A DNA stretch of 64,000 nt from Vanrija pseudolonga (GCF_020906515.1 NC_085850.1:3782001-3846000), one strand, 5' to 3'; numbered from the stretch's first letter, positions 44,639 through 55,529 are shown. Numbers and translations are program-made. The notes: generated by a model not told the origin, from the letters alone.

Positions 44639-46675
44639 TCAGAGCTCTATACGAGGTGGCTGACCTTCACCACGCTCTTCAGGCTCGTCTCGTGTCCACA
44701 CACGAACACCGCCACGCCGACGATGATCGTCTTGAGCGACGTCAAACCCGTTCCATAAATGCGCGCGTTCATGGTAGCCCAGACGACCAAGAACATGCGC
44801 CACAGTTTCCTGTGCCCCATCATTGTCGCTGCGACGCAACAGCTCACCAAACAGCAAGACATGAGATGGGGCATCTTCCAATCTCCGGCCAGAGGCCTCG
44901 GCTGCCGACGGTGAACGAGGAAAGTCGCGATTGAGATACGACACGGGCGACGAGTAGAACATCTCTTCTTCGGTTTGGCGGTCCGGGCGATTTGCTAGAG
45001 GAGGCTCACAGGTCAAGAACCATCCCGGGATAGCAGCTCCAGCGTGACTAGCCCATGGGGTCGAATGACACGGCATGAGAGCCACCACGCCAGTGACTGG
45101 TCCAAATTCGCCTCGCCTCAAGGAGCTGACTGCACCGACCTGGGCCGCTCCATGGAAAACATTGAGGTAGAGATAAGGCGCGATCGGAGCCAGAGTGATA
45201 AGGTAGAATGCCTTGCGAGGGACGCGGCAGTACTGCCGCAGGGACTGGAGGAAGGACGACGCGCTCATCCCCGTCGGTTGGTACGTTTTATGAAGTGCCG
45301 GGAGCGCGAACAAGAGCAGCTGTGGCAGTAGTGGGTGAATGAAACGCCATTCCGAGTGGGGTGACAGTGAGAGAACGCCGAGGGCAAATGTGATACTCCT
45401 CGCGAGCGTTGACAACGGCTTGGGCGCGTCGAGGTCGGCCAGGGCGCAAGGCAAAATCGACCGAGGGAGCAAAGCCACAGCGAATCCTTGACCCCACCAG
45501 TACCAAATAGGGAAGAGCAGGATGGGAAGCGACTGTGTGACGTGATACGCAAGCCCGGTTGCGCCGTAGGACGCCGCAATGTTCAGGAGAATGTTTTGGT
45601 GAAAGAAGGTTGCGACTGGGAAGACGAGTCGGCCCACAAAGAGCCAGTCAACCAGTGTGGATATGGCCAACATGCTCAGGCTAAGGCGAGTCAGCATGAT
45701 GGCAGATTTTTCGGCTCACTCACCCTCCGGCAAGTGTCATGATCGTCATCAATGTTGCGCTGCGCAACCCGCCCGTCCGCCAAGCCACGATAGTGGACTC
45801 GAGGTGCAGATAGCCCCAGAAGACCAGCATCGTGGGTCGTATGCAGATCGATAGCGCAGCTACGAACGCAGCAGCCACAAGGTTTGTCGACGGCCTGCAT
45901 TTGATGTCGTTAGTTGGGTCCAGCACCATCGATAAACGTACGGTTGACAGCTTTCAACACCTTCAATGCGATCTGCCGCTCCGTAGTCGATCTGAGACAC
46001 TTGACGGGTCTTTGGCGAGTGTGCGTTGCCGCTGTCTTCAGGAATAGAGCCACTCTCAGGCGCTGGAAGAGGATAGAGGCAGAGCGCTATTGTCGTGAGA
46101 AGCGTCTCCGGTGATGTCGACAGGGCCCGTGGGAGGAGGTGCGCATTGAAAATAGAAGTCAGAGATAGTAGCAGCTGTTCAAGGGTGTTAGACGTCATGG
46201 GCGTGCACGCGCGCTACCCAACTCACAGCTCCTGAGGCTGAACCAGAGCCCAAAACCTTTGTTGCCAGCAAGTATGTCGAGTAATCTGTCAAAGCTGCAA
46301 CGAGGACACCGACTATCCTTGGAGCCAAAACCTGGGCAACGTCAACATTGTGTATCACCTTAGCGCTCCTCCACTCACAATCCATTCCGTTCCCTCGAGA
46401 CCCAAAGCCGCGAGCAGTCGATAGATGAGGTAGAACACTCCGGGCCAGAGCCATCCCCTCAGCCTCCCGCTGGCAACTGTAGTACTCCACCAACCGCCGC
46501 TTCCCCCACTCGCGGGCAGATCACGCCATTCCCACGTCAAGAACCCAGATCCAAAGGCCTGAAAGAAGGCCGGCTCGTATGCTTGGTAAAACTCGTCTGG
46601 CTGGAAGAATGTTTGAGGGAGGAGGAGAGCCAAGGACCGTAGTAGAATGGCGAGTATCAAGGCCTTCGAAACCAT
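44639..46675 (-). CDS. GPI10: GPI mannosyltransferase 3 (Gpi10/PIG-B, GT22)
   Basis: ER multi-spanning enzyme that adds the third mannose to the GPI core using dolichol-phosphate mannose. It starts MVSKALILAILLRSLALLLPQTFFQPDEFYQAYEPA, where the first-loop FQPDE is the GT22 signature. Later blocks are VLAPRIVGVLVAALTDY, NAHLLPRALSTSPET, ALSICIRPTMLVFWGYL, FFHQNILLNIAASYGATG, SEWRFIHPLLPQLLLFALP (the H-x-E-x-RF equivalent) and VVALMPCHSTPWASHAG, which is specific to PIG-B-type enzymes, then WFLTCEPPL. About 600 residues, four or five introns, ten or so membrane helices. It is tail-to-tail with eS12. Confidence 0.92.
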
Positions 46676-48779
46676 GGGCGATGTTATGAATGAAGAAGAG
46701 TCAAACGACGAAACATGTTACCCATGCACCGATGAAGTCATCCTCTTCCGTCCAGTGATAAAGGCGGCAAAAAATTACGTGTCCATCTTCTTTCATCTTG
46801 ATCATCTTATCTTATCATCAGGCGCCGTACATGAAGATGAGGCTCTCTTCCTTACGTAGTAAGGCTCGGAGGCCCGGACAGAGGGCCTAGTACAACCCCT
46901 GCGTAGCCACCTTATGGTCACTCATGCAATTCGTCCTCCAGGTGTGATGGGGCAACATGTTGGGTTTGGAAGTGGGCGTGGCCAGTCGCACGCGCACCAC
47001 CGTTAGAGGGAGCCGACTTCCAGAAAGCCAGATGGCACGGCCTCGAACTTGTGGCTTTCACAGCGCAGGCCACAAGCTACACCATGCTTGAGGGAAGGCC
47101 CACAAAGTCCACAAAGGCTCCTCAGCTAGTTGGTGACGAGTCCCCATCCCCACGCTACACTCTCGAATTCCCTGTAAGGCCACCGAGAACGGCGAAGGCC
47201 CATTTGCAACTGTCGTCCGCGGGGGCTAGGCAAGCCCCTTACCCTCCTCTCATCTTTCTTGCCTTGCCCCGTTCCCCATCTTCCCACGCATCTAACATAC
47301 TTCTCAACCGGAGCCATTGTAACGTGAATGGTGCACACGGCTTCCACGATGTGGACCAACAGCCGCTAAGATCGGCGGCGAAGTCTGGAGATAAACCCCT
47401 TCGAAGGTGGGTGAAAGCCTCTCGGTGCTGCTGCCTTTGTGAGAGCTCTAGAGGGCGGTTGGCGCTCCATCCATGGGTACCTCGCTGCCCCAGTACGCCC
47501 ACCTATCTAGGATACAAAGGACCATGATACAAGAGACCACTACATGAAAATGGGGGATGCTGCGGTCGTGGTCCACGACAGTTCTACGCCACTCAGAGGG
47601 TTTGTTTAGCCAGTTGGGTGGAGTGGGCGGTTCAGAGGGTAGAGGCGGGAAGATAGGAACAGCGGGAGATTCGAATTTCAAGCAGCGTGACGCCCATCCA
47701 TTCTATCAAGCGGAAGAGTGCCAGGATCATCGTCCCACACTTTCGGCAAAACGGTGAGAACAAACACTACATGTTCAACGCTCACTCTGTCTCATTCCGG
47801 GTTGGAGATTAGGAGTTCAGCTCCTGATGCATCATGGATGTCGGTATTCGAGTCATTCTCACGACAGAAGCTGCGCGAAGGAGATATACCCACGTTTCAT
47901 TAGTCATGTTTGTCCCTCTGTATCTATTCTATTACCGTTTCGAACCCAGGTTCCGGTCCCGCCTCTGAATAGGCTGCCAGTTCTATGTGGCGCGCAATTT
48001 GGCTGGTATCCGTCGGTGATGGTGTTCGGGTCGACTGAATAATTCACTACAAGCAACTCTGATGACTATGACTGAGAAGACGCCAATGCGAACTACCAGG
48101 TCAGACCTGCGCTTACAGGCCATCTATGTTAACACAAAAGTTTTCCAAGGATGGGAGCCAAAGAGGAAGTCGCGGTTATTGGAATACTGCAGTCCTGGGC
48201 CTTGAGGCTCTTACATCTGACTTCCCACCAATTGGAGGTCCACAGAATAAGGAACAGATTACTCCAATACCTTGAAAACTCAACAAACTGAATCCCGTTC
48301 TGATATCCATTTATCGCAACCCAAGCTATTGGAACATTGGATACACTAATTAATCCTAGTGCCTGCTCATGGAGGAGAGTTGGAATGCAAACCATCTACT
48401 TGTGAACCATCTAAAATGAGTATTTTGAACTGAATCAAGGGGCCAAACGGAGAATTAATCGTTCTCGAAGTACGTCATTATGTGTAGTACAAGTCATGTC
48501 ACGAAAGTATAAGCCATGTCACGAAAGTTGAAAAGCCAATGGGTCTGCGTCGGTCGCATGCTCATCAGCAGTATTAACGAAAGTAAGTGCGATCAAGGCA
48601 TTCGGTAGCATTTTCCCTCAGTGGTCTATATTTGCGGCGTACAGGCTCATAGGTTAGGCTACACACAAAACAGCCCACTCGAATAGTTGCATGGAGCTCC
48701 AAATTGTCGAATGCTTTGCAGCCCCTGAACCGCTGCTACCAAAATGGCCCAAATCTAGAATTCTGTGAAAGCAGCTTTT

Positions 48780-48793
48780 GAAGGCCGATATCA
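48780..48793 (+). repeat. Diverged direct repeat, copy 1
   Basis: GAAGGCCGATATCA plus about 80 bp of partly alignable flank (GAATTCT before; ATTATACAAA-like and ATCATATTC words after). It matches copy 2 at 50,917 on the same strand. Family unknown. Confidence 0.5.
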
Positions 48794-49889
48794 TTATAAT
48801 AATTGTATACAAACAGCGAGGATGCCTACCTCCATTGGCAATCATATTCAAGATGCTCGAACAACACTGGAGGCAATTCACGTCAATATAGTGATGACAC
48901 GGGTCATTCGTAAGGCCTATTATATTAGCCCCAGAGTTGGTCCCACAACTGAGCTTTGAAAGATCAAATGGTTCACGCGCAGCAACACACAGCCTCCCCG
49001 AGCATTGTCTCGACTGAGAGATGCATGTCGCAGCGTGATTTGCATGCTATTGGTCCACAGAGAGGGGTTAAACTCGAGGATTGGCGTTTGATCTTGTCGC
49101 ACACCTACCGATCTCGCCCTTTAGAGAGACTAGTAGCGCTCAAGTTTGACGAGTTCGGAGCCGTTGACCCGGAAGGTAGTGTTGGAATGATGAAGTGCCT
49201 GTGGTGCCATTTCGATCCGATTGAGACACAGATTCTGTCTCTTTCCATAGAATTGAGTCGTATTCACTTTTTGACTGAAGGTAAGTACAGCTTGAACTCG
49301 AATGTGAATTACTTGCACCAGTAATGTCGACTCAACTAGCTACGTTCATGCCAATACACCTTACAGCTTGATCCTGAACCACTTGCCCTCCGTATTTCAA
49401 AAATGTAGTGGGGTGCACTGGAATCTGTTCATTGAATTGACAAGCATGATGACATGCCAGGGAGCGAATATTGAGGAGCATGAGGCATGTTGAGGCTATA
49501 AGAGCACACAGATTGGCAGTGGGAGTGATGTCCTTTGGATCGTCACCCCTTCATCGACACCCAAGTTAGGATTAGAGTGTCCTGGGAGGAAGGGAATCTT
49601 GCAGATCGTCTTGGGCTGCAACTCTCTCCACCTTCTGCCTGAATGGAGCAGCCCATCGATTGAGTGGCCACTCGGATGTAAGACGTTGATTGGGACGGAA
49701 TCCAATGCGTTGTTGGAAGGTGTCGAGATACCGCAGGATGTTTCTAGTACAATGTGTTGTTTTCTTGTCTCAAAACCTAGCACTGGTAATTTTGGGGCGA
49801 AACAGAGTAGTTTCAGGCTCCCTAAGAGGTGATTCATGGCACTGCAGGTGTCCTTTATTAGGTCACGTCGTTCATGAGGTCGTAAGAAC

Positions 49890-49945
49890 TGGTCCAAGAA
49901 TTGCCTAATTTTCATTAGGAAAACCTAATGAATTTTGACTTCTAA
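49890..49945 (-). repeat. Inverted diverged repeat with CATTAGG/CCTAATG palindrome, copy 1
   Basis: The palindrome CATTAGG-AAAA-CCTAATG lies at 49,913-49,930. The reverse complement of the surrounding 55 bp aligns with 51,040-51,095, sharing words such as CAAAATTCATTAGG and CAATTCTTG. Confidence 0.6.
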
Positions 49946-50916
49946 CAAAGGTCGTCGAATTATGAGAAAAACAAGTCGAGACCTTGTCTGTCGGCGGTCC
50001 TGGGCGCCACTGTCAATCCACCATGATGACAATGTCCCCACGTATGGTACTCGAATTGATATGGGCCTGGGAAAGTAACATTTTCAAGGAGTTGTAAGCA
50101 ATTGTCGAAACAATGATCGAGTTGTTTGCGTCAAAAATCCTAGAAATGCGGAATGCTGTGTAGATTGCAGAGCCCTTGATTTTACGTTGGCATGTCAGAA
50201 CGGCTTCTGTTCCTCCCAATGTTGGACTACTTTGCAACTTTCTTCTACCTACCATTATTCGCACAAGATTCACCTCGTATTCGTCGGAAACATGAGCGAC
50301 GCCTCTCAGGTCATTGTGGCTTGCAATAGCCAAGTGGAACGACAGCTGGAGGTCAAAATTCCATATCTACGTACTAATCCAGGTTCAGTTCCGACAAACT
50401 ACGCGACCTAGAAGGGCACACACAAGCACGAAGAATACAGTCGTTCACCGGACAATTCTGAACGGCCGTGTTGGCAATCATACAGCTCCACAAAAGGTAC
50501 TAGTGATCGTCTAGATAGTCGGACTATTATATCCCAACAGGCCGTACTACTCTCCTGGCGGAAACTGGACCTCCGCATCATTTTCGGCAGAAAACTAGCA
50601 GCACATCTATGCTACCACAAGGAACTTCTGGCCAACTGGCACCGAAAAGCATGGTCCTGAAGAGGAATGCCGTCACGAAATGATGAATTCAAAAGGCTCA
50701 TACCATTTATTTGGCAAGTTTTGTCTTCTACGGGGACCACGAATCCGCAAAGAAACTCTACTTCGATTACCCAGAAGGAACACACACACAGCCGTATGTA
50801 TCTGGACGTTTCATAAGTGAAAGAAACTCAAAACTACCGTGTCGTGGAGGCTTCGGGACTTTTGAACACAAAGACTCGATCAGAGCATTTGTGAATTCTT
50901 GAATTTCCCATCTTTC

Positions 50917-50930
50917 GAAGGCCGATATCA
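50917..50930 (+). repeat. Diverged direct repeat, copy 2
   Basis: The exact 14-mer of copy 1 in the same orientation, 2.1 kb away, with weaker similarity on both sides. This looks like two old, mutated insertions of one element. Confidence 0.5.
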
Positions 50931-51039
50931 ATATGACAATTATACAAAAAGAAGGATCCCATATCATATTCGCATTCATGCAAGATGGTAGTATCATGAT
51001 GCCCGATATCAGTCGAGTTAGAACGAAACTCAACAACTT

Positions 51040-51095
51040 TTATTAGGACACAAAATTCATTAGGATTCCCTAATGGAAATGGCACAATTCTTGAA
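51040..51095 (+). repeat. Inverted diverged repeat with CATTAGG/CCTAATG palindrome, copy 2
   Basis: The palindrome CATTAGG-ATTC-CCTAATG lies at 51,058-51,075, in inverted orientation to the copy at 49.9 kb with 1.1 kb between. This could be a decayed terminal inverted repeat pair or two independent insertions. Confidence 0.6.
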
Positions 51096-51487
51096 ATTGC
51101 TCCTGTGGCCGCATAATGGACGGTAATCTTTGAAGAGCGTCCAGGTGGTCTCGAATCACCCATTTGTGAAGCCGCATCTTCACTATTGCCCTGGTAAATG
51201 AATACAACGACGATTGAGCTGTTTCGAGATTTTCGGAATAAACTACTTTTCGACCCAAATTCAACATTTTGACTGCCAGAAGGTTGAGAATCGCGCCGCA
51301 ATTAAGTTAACCCCCTGTGTTCGATACAATGTAACATCAAAATGTATGCAAGAGAGCGATGCCATGTGTCCAAGGACCTGCGTGGAAACTAGCTAGTCCG
51401 AGCATGTCCAGGTTCGCGTGCTGACATTAATATCTCGGGTTTATCATTGGGTTCGAGTCTGGTGGGCGAAGTTCACACCGTTTGGCA

Positions 51488-51678
51488 GCTATGTATATTT
51501 TGTTAATTTAGGTTCTGTTGATGTTGACGCTACTGCTTCTGAATCTGATGATTCAAAGTGAAATACTCGAATAATTGTGAAGTATCATGATGCACCAATT
51601 ACAGATACAATGATTGCAACTGATGATAGGAAGTAATATCCTCCGCGTGTAGCTGAATAAAGAATCATTTGCTTTGGG
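51488..51678 (-). pseudogene. nad2: NUMT: nuclear copy of the 3' part of mitochondrial nad2
   Basis: Read on the minus strand with TGA as Trp, this gives an almost continuous frame: [15 protein letters not shown], then [32 protein letters not shown] and EPKLT. The layout (Lys-Gln-hydrophobic, GYYFLS, a long hydrophobic helix ending in a YY/WY-x-x-IIR motif, then KLTNIHS) is that of the C-terminal part of NADH dehydrogenase subunit 2. Past KLT, dropping one A from an AAAA run restores the expected TNIHS, so the copy has drifted. AT content is far above neighbouring nuclear exons. Both ends fade quickly, leaving roughly 190 bp. It is not expected to be functional in the nucleus. Confidence 0.72.
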
Positions 51679-51703
51679 TCACGACATGAGCCGTGGCTCA
51701 TGT

Positions 51704-51800
51704 GGTTGGACTGAACTGTGCCTGGGTTCATATGAACTGGCTGGTTCCGTATGAACCAGGTGTGGGTTTGTGTGAACGGGGTGCGGGTTCACCTGAACCC
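51704..51800. repeat. Array of five GGTTC-N-GAAC palindromes, 18-22 bp spacing
   Basis: GGTT..GAAC inverted half-sites start at 51,704, 51,725, 51,743, 51,765 and 51,786. The centres differ (ATAT, CGTAT, TGTGT, ACCT), while the arms are conserved. Compensating or symmetrical conservation of arms suggests binding sites rather than simple replication slippage. A further GAGCC-GTGG-CTC palindrome lies just upstream. The array starts about 25 bp beyond the NUMT end. Confidence 0.75.
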
Positions 51801-52755
51801 CCACAGGTCCATATACAATGTCACTGGCTTTTGAAAAGTCAGTCGTTAGGTCAGGTGGTGATTGCACGACTGATTTGTTGAAAGTTAGTCTGGTCTGGTG
51901 TTGTTGGATGGTGGTTAGGCCCGTCGACCAATCGGTATTGACGGTGTGACAATAGTGTGCTCTCGGGGTAATTCTCCTCGAATTCGCTTATTTCGCTTCA
52001 ATTCCATCTCTAGTTGATTAGAAGCGACTCAGAATCAGATTCTGAAACATTGTTTAGCTCTAATTCGATTCTAGCTATGCTTCACTAACCTTATTCCGAC
52101 AGAACGGCAAAGGCCAAACACAAGTAGAAGTGAGGTTTGCAGCGACAATGGGCGAATAGGATCTCAATACCCGTGCGTTGCTTGCGGGCATAGTTATAGG
52201 CACGTGCAATTTCTGAGTGTCGTTATTCGTGCATAGTAGCCAGCAAGTGATGCCTTCTTTGGGTTGTCTTCGATGGTGTTGCGGGAGCAATGAATCCAAT
52301 GAACATGGACTGCAATCTCGCGCATCTCGCTGTGTAAGCGGCAGCCAAAGAAATGTTGAGGAATGTACCCCTTTGTCGACTGCGCCCATGCAAAGCAGGC
52401 AGCAAATCAAGAATAACGCACTACATGGTTCCGAAATTGATCCCTCTCATCTTATCGATGGGGTGCGAATGACACTTAACAATACCGTCACCTGCGTACC
52501 GAAATCCAGCTATCGCGGTTGCTTGGCCTCTCAGAATCCAACACCCTTCCCCAGCAGGCATGTAAGTACGCGAACAGGCACTGGCATCGTAATGAGCGAT
52601 GAAAGATAAACCGTAAATGCAGTGGAGGTTGAGAGGGGGTAAGCTTCATCGAAGCTGGAACCATGCGCGCTGATGAGGAAATGTTGCAACGGGTACATTC
52701 CATTATCTGCCATCATGCCAGCAGCAAATGGATCCGAGTTCTCTTCCCTGCAGAA

Positions 52756-52827
52756 CTCGATTCGCATGTCTTCTCGGACCATCTCTCTCACCTCAATTCG
52801 CATGTCTTGTGAACCATCCCTCTCCGC
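52756..52827. repeat. Two-copy 36-bp tandem repeat
   Basis: The word CTC(G/A)ATTCGCATGTCTT begins at 52,756 and again at 52,792, followed in both by a similar ACCATC(T/C)CTCTC segment. Lies at the right edge of the desert. Confidence 0.75.
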
Positions 52828-52886
52828 ACGGGAGAGAGAGGTTCAGACGGCATGTGGATCGGCTTCTGTCTGGAGGAAGTATTTAT

Positions 52887-52912
52887 GAGGGTTCACTCTG
52901 AGGGTTCACTCT
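52887..52912. repeat. Two-copy 13-bp tandem duplication
   Basis: GAGGGTTCACTCT occurs twice in direct succession, about 70 bp from the stop codon of the dehydrogenase gene. Confidence 0.9.
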
Positions 52913-52981
52913 GTAGCTACAAACATGCACGGTTATCTGACTAGCACTCAAGCATTCATTCAGTTCTACTATCTATTCACC

Positions 52982-54197
52982 CTACCATAGGCCCTTCTGC
53001 TCGGGAACAACGTTTGTCAGCTTGCCGCTTGCCAAGCCAGCACGGATATTACGAAGACAGAAGGCCTCCATCTCCTTCTGTGTCTCGTATGACAGTGTTC
53101 CAATGTGTGGCAGACATATCGCGCGTGGATGTTGAAGAAGTTCGGTTGGGATGGTGGGCTCGTTTTCGTAGACATCGAGACCGGCGCCAGCAATTTCGCC
53201 AGACTTCAGTGCCGCAATCAGCGCCGGTTCATCCACCACAGGGCCGCGGGCGGTGTTGATCAAGATGGCAGTGGGCTTCATCGCCCTAAACTCTGCGTCG
53301 CCAATCGAGTGCTTGGTAGATTCATTGAGAGGGAGGTTGAGTGAAACAACGTCAGACGTGGCGATGAGCTCATCCCGACCAACATATTTCGCCCCTTGCT
53401 CGAGATCTTCTGGGAGGCGAGACCGGTTGTGGTATTGGATGGTCATCCCAAGCGCTTTAGCCCTCTTAGCGAGGGCCCTGCCGATACCGCCCATCCCGAT
53501 GATGCCCAAGACCTTGCCTGCCGGGTCGGATGACAGTGGCAGGCCGCGGTGAAACTCTCCTGCTTGGGCATTGGCAAGAGCGACATTGAACTGCCGGAGG
53601 GATCCTAGAATGAGAAAGAGAGCCGTGTCGGCAGTCGCATTGTCAACCACAGAAGGCACATTGGTCACTTGAATCTTTCGGCTTGTGCATGGGTCCACAG
53701 AAACTGATAAGTGTCAGAATGGAGCGGCACCTTCTCGACCCCCATCAAACATACTCTGATCGTATCCCGCTCCATTGTGGGCAATGAACCGCAGGGACGA
53801 AGGGAGTTTGGACACTAGCTCTTCGTCAAATCGCCCAGTCACCTGCGAGCTGTCAGATTACGACGTCGTCCGGGGCTGGAAAGACGAACGTTGATGGAGC
53901 CAGTGCCTTTGAAGTGGCGGTAAATGGCGGATACGGAGCTGTAGGCCGTGCTGAGGTCCTGGATGAAAGTAGCCCGATCTTGACTCTTGAGAGGCTGCAA
54001 AGGTGAGAAAGGTTCCCTTGTCAACACTGCGCGCTCACGATCAGTTCAGCTTCGCGTTCGAGATTTGCCAGCTCTTCATGTGCCAGGTTGACTGGGTCCA
54101 ACAGCAGGACCTTGGGCTTTGCGGTCGCCAGTCCACGACTGCTTCGTAGCTGGATGGCAGCCGTCCAGCGAGGAATAGAACGCGTAAGCATCGACAT
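52982..54197 (-). CDS. D-isomer-specific 2-hydroxyacid dehydrogenase (glyoxylate/hydroxypyruvate reductase type)
   Basis: NAD(P)H-dependent reductase of 2-oxoacids such as glyoxylate. The start MSMLTRSIPRWTAAIQLRSS gives an Arg/Ser-rich amphipathic N-terminus fit for mitochondrial import. An open frame continues 32 codons upstream but begins at TTG. Domain order: KPKVLLLDPVN, RFIAHNGAGYD, VTNVPSVVDNATADTALFLIL, Rossmann GIIGMGGIGRALAKRA, SDVVSLNLPLN, INTARGPVVDE (catalytic Arg), GLDVYENEP (Glu) and CLPHIGT (His). The active-site triad is complete. It ends VVPEQKGLW. About 350 residues, four introns. Substrate assigned by family only. Confidence 0.93.
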
Positions 54198-54510
54198 CTC
54201 GAAGAACAATGAGGCCGAGGTTGAGGTTCGAAGTGCGAGGCGAGAAAGCAAAGCGGGGTTGTTGGCCGCAACACGGACAAATCGGAACGCCAAAGTGGAG
54301 GTGGTGGAACCCGGTCAACTCGAGACGGGCTTTGCCGAACGGAGCCCCGTCCCCAAAATTTGATCCCGCTCGTCCCCTTGGTTCCGTCCTGTGTCGCTGA
54401 TACCCATTTCTAACTACACGTCAAACCTTCTAACGCGTTTGTTTGTGTCGTTGTTTTGTTGTGATCATTACCATCGCCATCGCCATCCACCAACCAATAC
54501 CACTCAAGAC
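54198..54510. promoter_or_regulatory. Divergent promoter between dehydrogenase and bZIP genes
   Basis: 313 bp between divergent starts, short enough that the two may share control elements. No palindromic bZIP site (TGACGTCA or TTACTAA) is seen. Confidence 0.45.
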
Positions 54511-55529
54511 ATGGACATCTTTCAACCAGAGTACTCTCAAGGTGACGAGGCGACGTCTCAAGCCCACGATCAGTCTTGCCCGGTTGTCACGGACTCGTCA
54601 CAGCTACAAGACGCTCAAGCTGGCCCTTCGGTTGGCATTCTTCCAGAGGACTCTGTCAACGATGCGGATTCAGAGCCACCATTGCGCGGCAAGGCGGCGA
54701 CCCACGGACTATCCAATGAGGAGAAGAAGGAGAGACAGAAGCAGCAGAACCGTCGAGCAGCGGAGAGGAGTCGGAACAAGAAGAGGGAAGAGCTGTATGT
54801 GGACCTTGGAGCTAGAGCGACGTTTCGGGGACTGACACTACACCAGTACCGCTCTTGAGATGACGGTCAACAATATTCAAGACGAGAACCATCGTCTCAG
54901 GTCTAGGTTGTCCGCATTGCTGGCAGCCAAAGTCCCAGAGCCCACGCAGCCTCCAGCTGAAGCCGACGCCGTCTCCAACGTTGTTTCTGGCCCTGTCATT
55001 ACCGCAACACTCGACTACGAGGGCCTTTCGAAGCTCCAAGCTGAGTTGGCGTCAGCCAAGGCAACATTGTCAAGCAAGGAGGTCGAGCTGGGTCGTCTTC
55101 GTGGGGAGTTCAACGACCCTGGCCAAGCCGACGATGCCCAACATCAACTTTTGACACATGCGGCATCCTTGAAGACGTCACAATCCGAGGTCGCTTCCCT
55201 GCATTCGCTCATCAACCACCTGCGCGCGGATCGAGACTCGTTGGCGCGGCAACGCGATGTCCTCTCTCACGAAATTAGCGCACGAAGAGCCCTTCGCGAC
55301 TTTGCGGCAGACTCTCCGAGTTCGACCTCCAGTCGAGCCAACGGAGTCGAACGCGCGCTGTTGGAGTTGCGTGGGGTAGTCGACGGGGTCGTGAAGACTT
55401 GGGAGCAGGTTAGCCTTTCTGCTCCATGATTATAGCTAACGTCTCCGCTAGAGCTCAGTCTTGACCTCGATAACGGCCTCTGAACCTAATGCCGAGCCAT
55501 CAGCCGCGGAGACTGGTGAGAAGACGTGA
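54511..55529 (+). CDS. bZIP transcription factor
   Basis: About 310 residues, two introns. MDIFQPEYSQGDE begins an acidic/Gln-rich N-terminus. The basic region is KKERQKQQNRRAAERSRNKK (N-x7-R = NRRAAERSR), interrupted by a 57-nt intron within EEL|T. It leads into the zipper TALEMTVNNIQDENHRLRSR, which has Leu/Met/Ile/Asn/Leu heptad positions and the usual polar Asn. A second long coiled-coil stretch (about residues 170-260) follows. The basic region is of the general Atf/CREB or Hac1 style; which regulator it corresponds to cannot be settled. Hac1-like unconventional splicing is not evident from the sequence. Confidence 0.88.

Larger units (their letters stand above)
46676..52981. other. 6.3-kb AT-richer gene desert with relic repeats
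   Basis: No supported gene on either strand. Base composition drops visibly (a sampled 60-mer at 48,661 is about 45% GC, while the flanking genes are clearly richer). Frames are short and carry no domain. I looked for reverse transcriptase, integrase, transposase and capsid motifs and saw none. The region contains diverged direct and inverted repeats, a nad2 NUMT, a palindrome array and short tandem duplications, listed separately. It is bounded by GPI10 and the 2-hydroxyacid dehydrogenase. Candidate interpretations are a centromere core or an accumulation of decayed insertions. Confidence 0.75.

Noticed and set aside
47051-47527. 158-codon open frame at the left side of the desert
   Set aside because: No domain, biased GC-rich composition, no supporting splice pattern; counted as chance.
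48956-49324. 122-codon open frame in the AT-rich desert
   Set aside because: No recognisable motif and no flanking introns; isolated in repeat-bearing sequence.
51410-51475. GGGTTCGAGTCTGGTGGGCGAA resembling the 3' half of a tRNA next to the NUMT
   Set aside because: The distance between possible acceptor strands is about 58 nt, too short, and the T-stem relies on several G-T pairs.
51679-51867. Minus-strand 62-codon frame with a degenerate (V/T)NPH-VHT repeat
   Set aside because: The amino-acid repeat is a by-product of the 20-bp palindrome array; a DNA-level explanation is simpler.
46676-52981. Retroelement or Polinton-like remnant as the origin of the desert
   Set aside because: I saw no reverse transcriptase, integrase, capsid or protein-primed polymerase signature and no long terminal repeats, so no family can be named.
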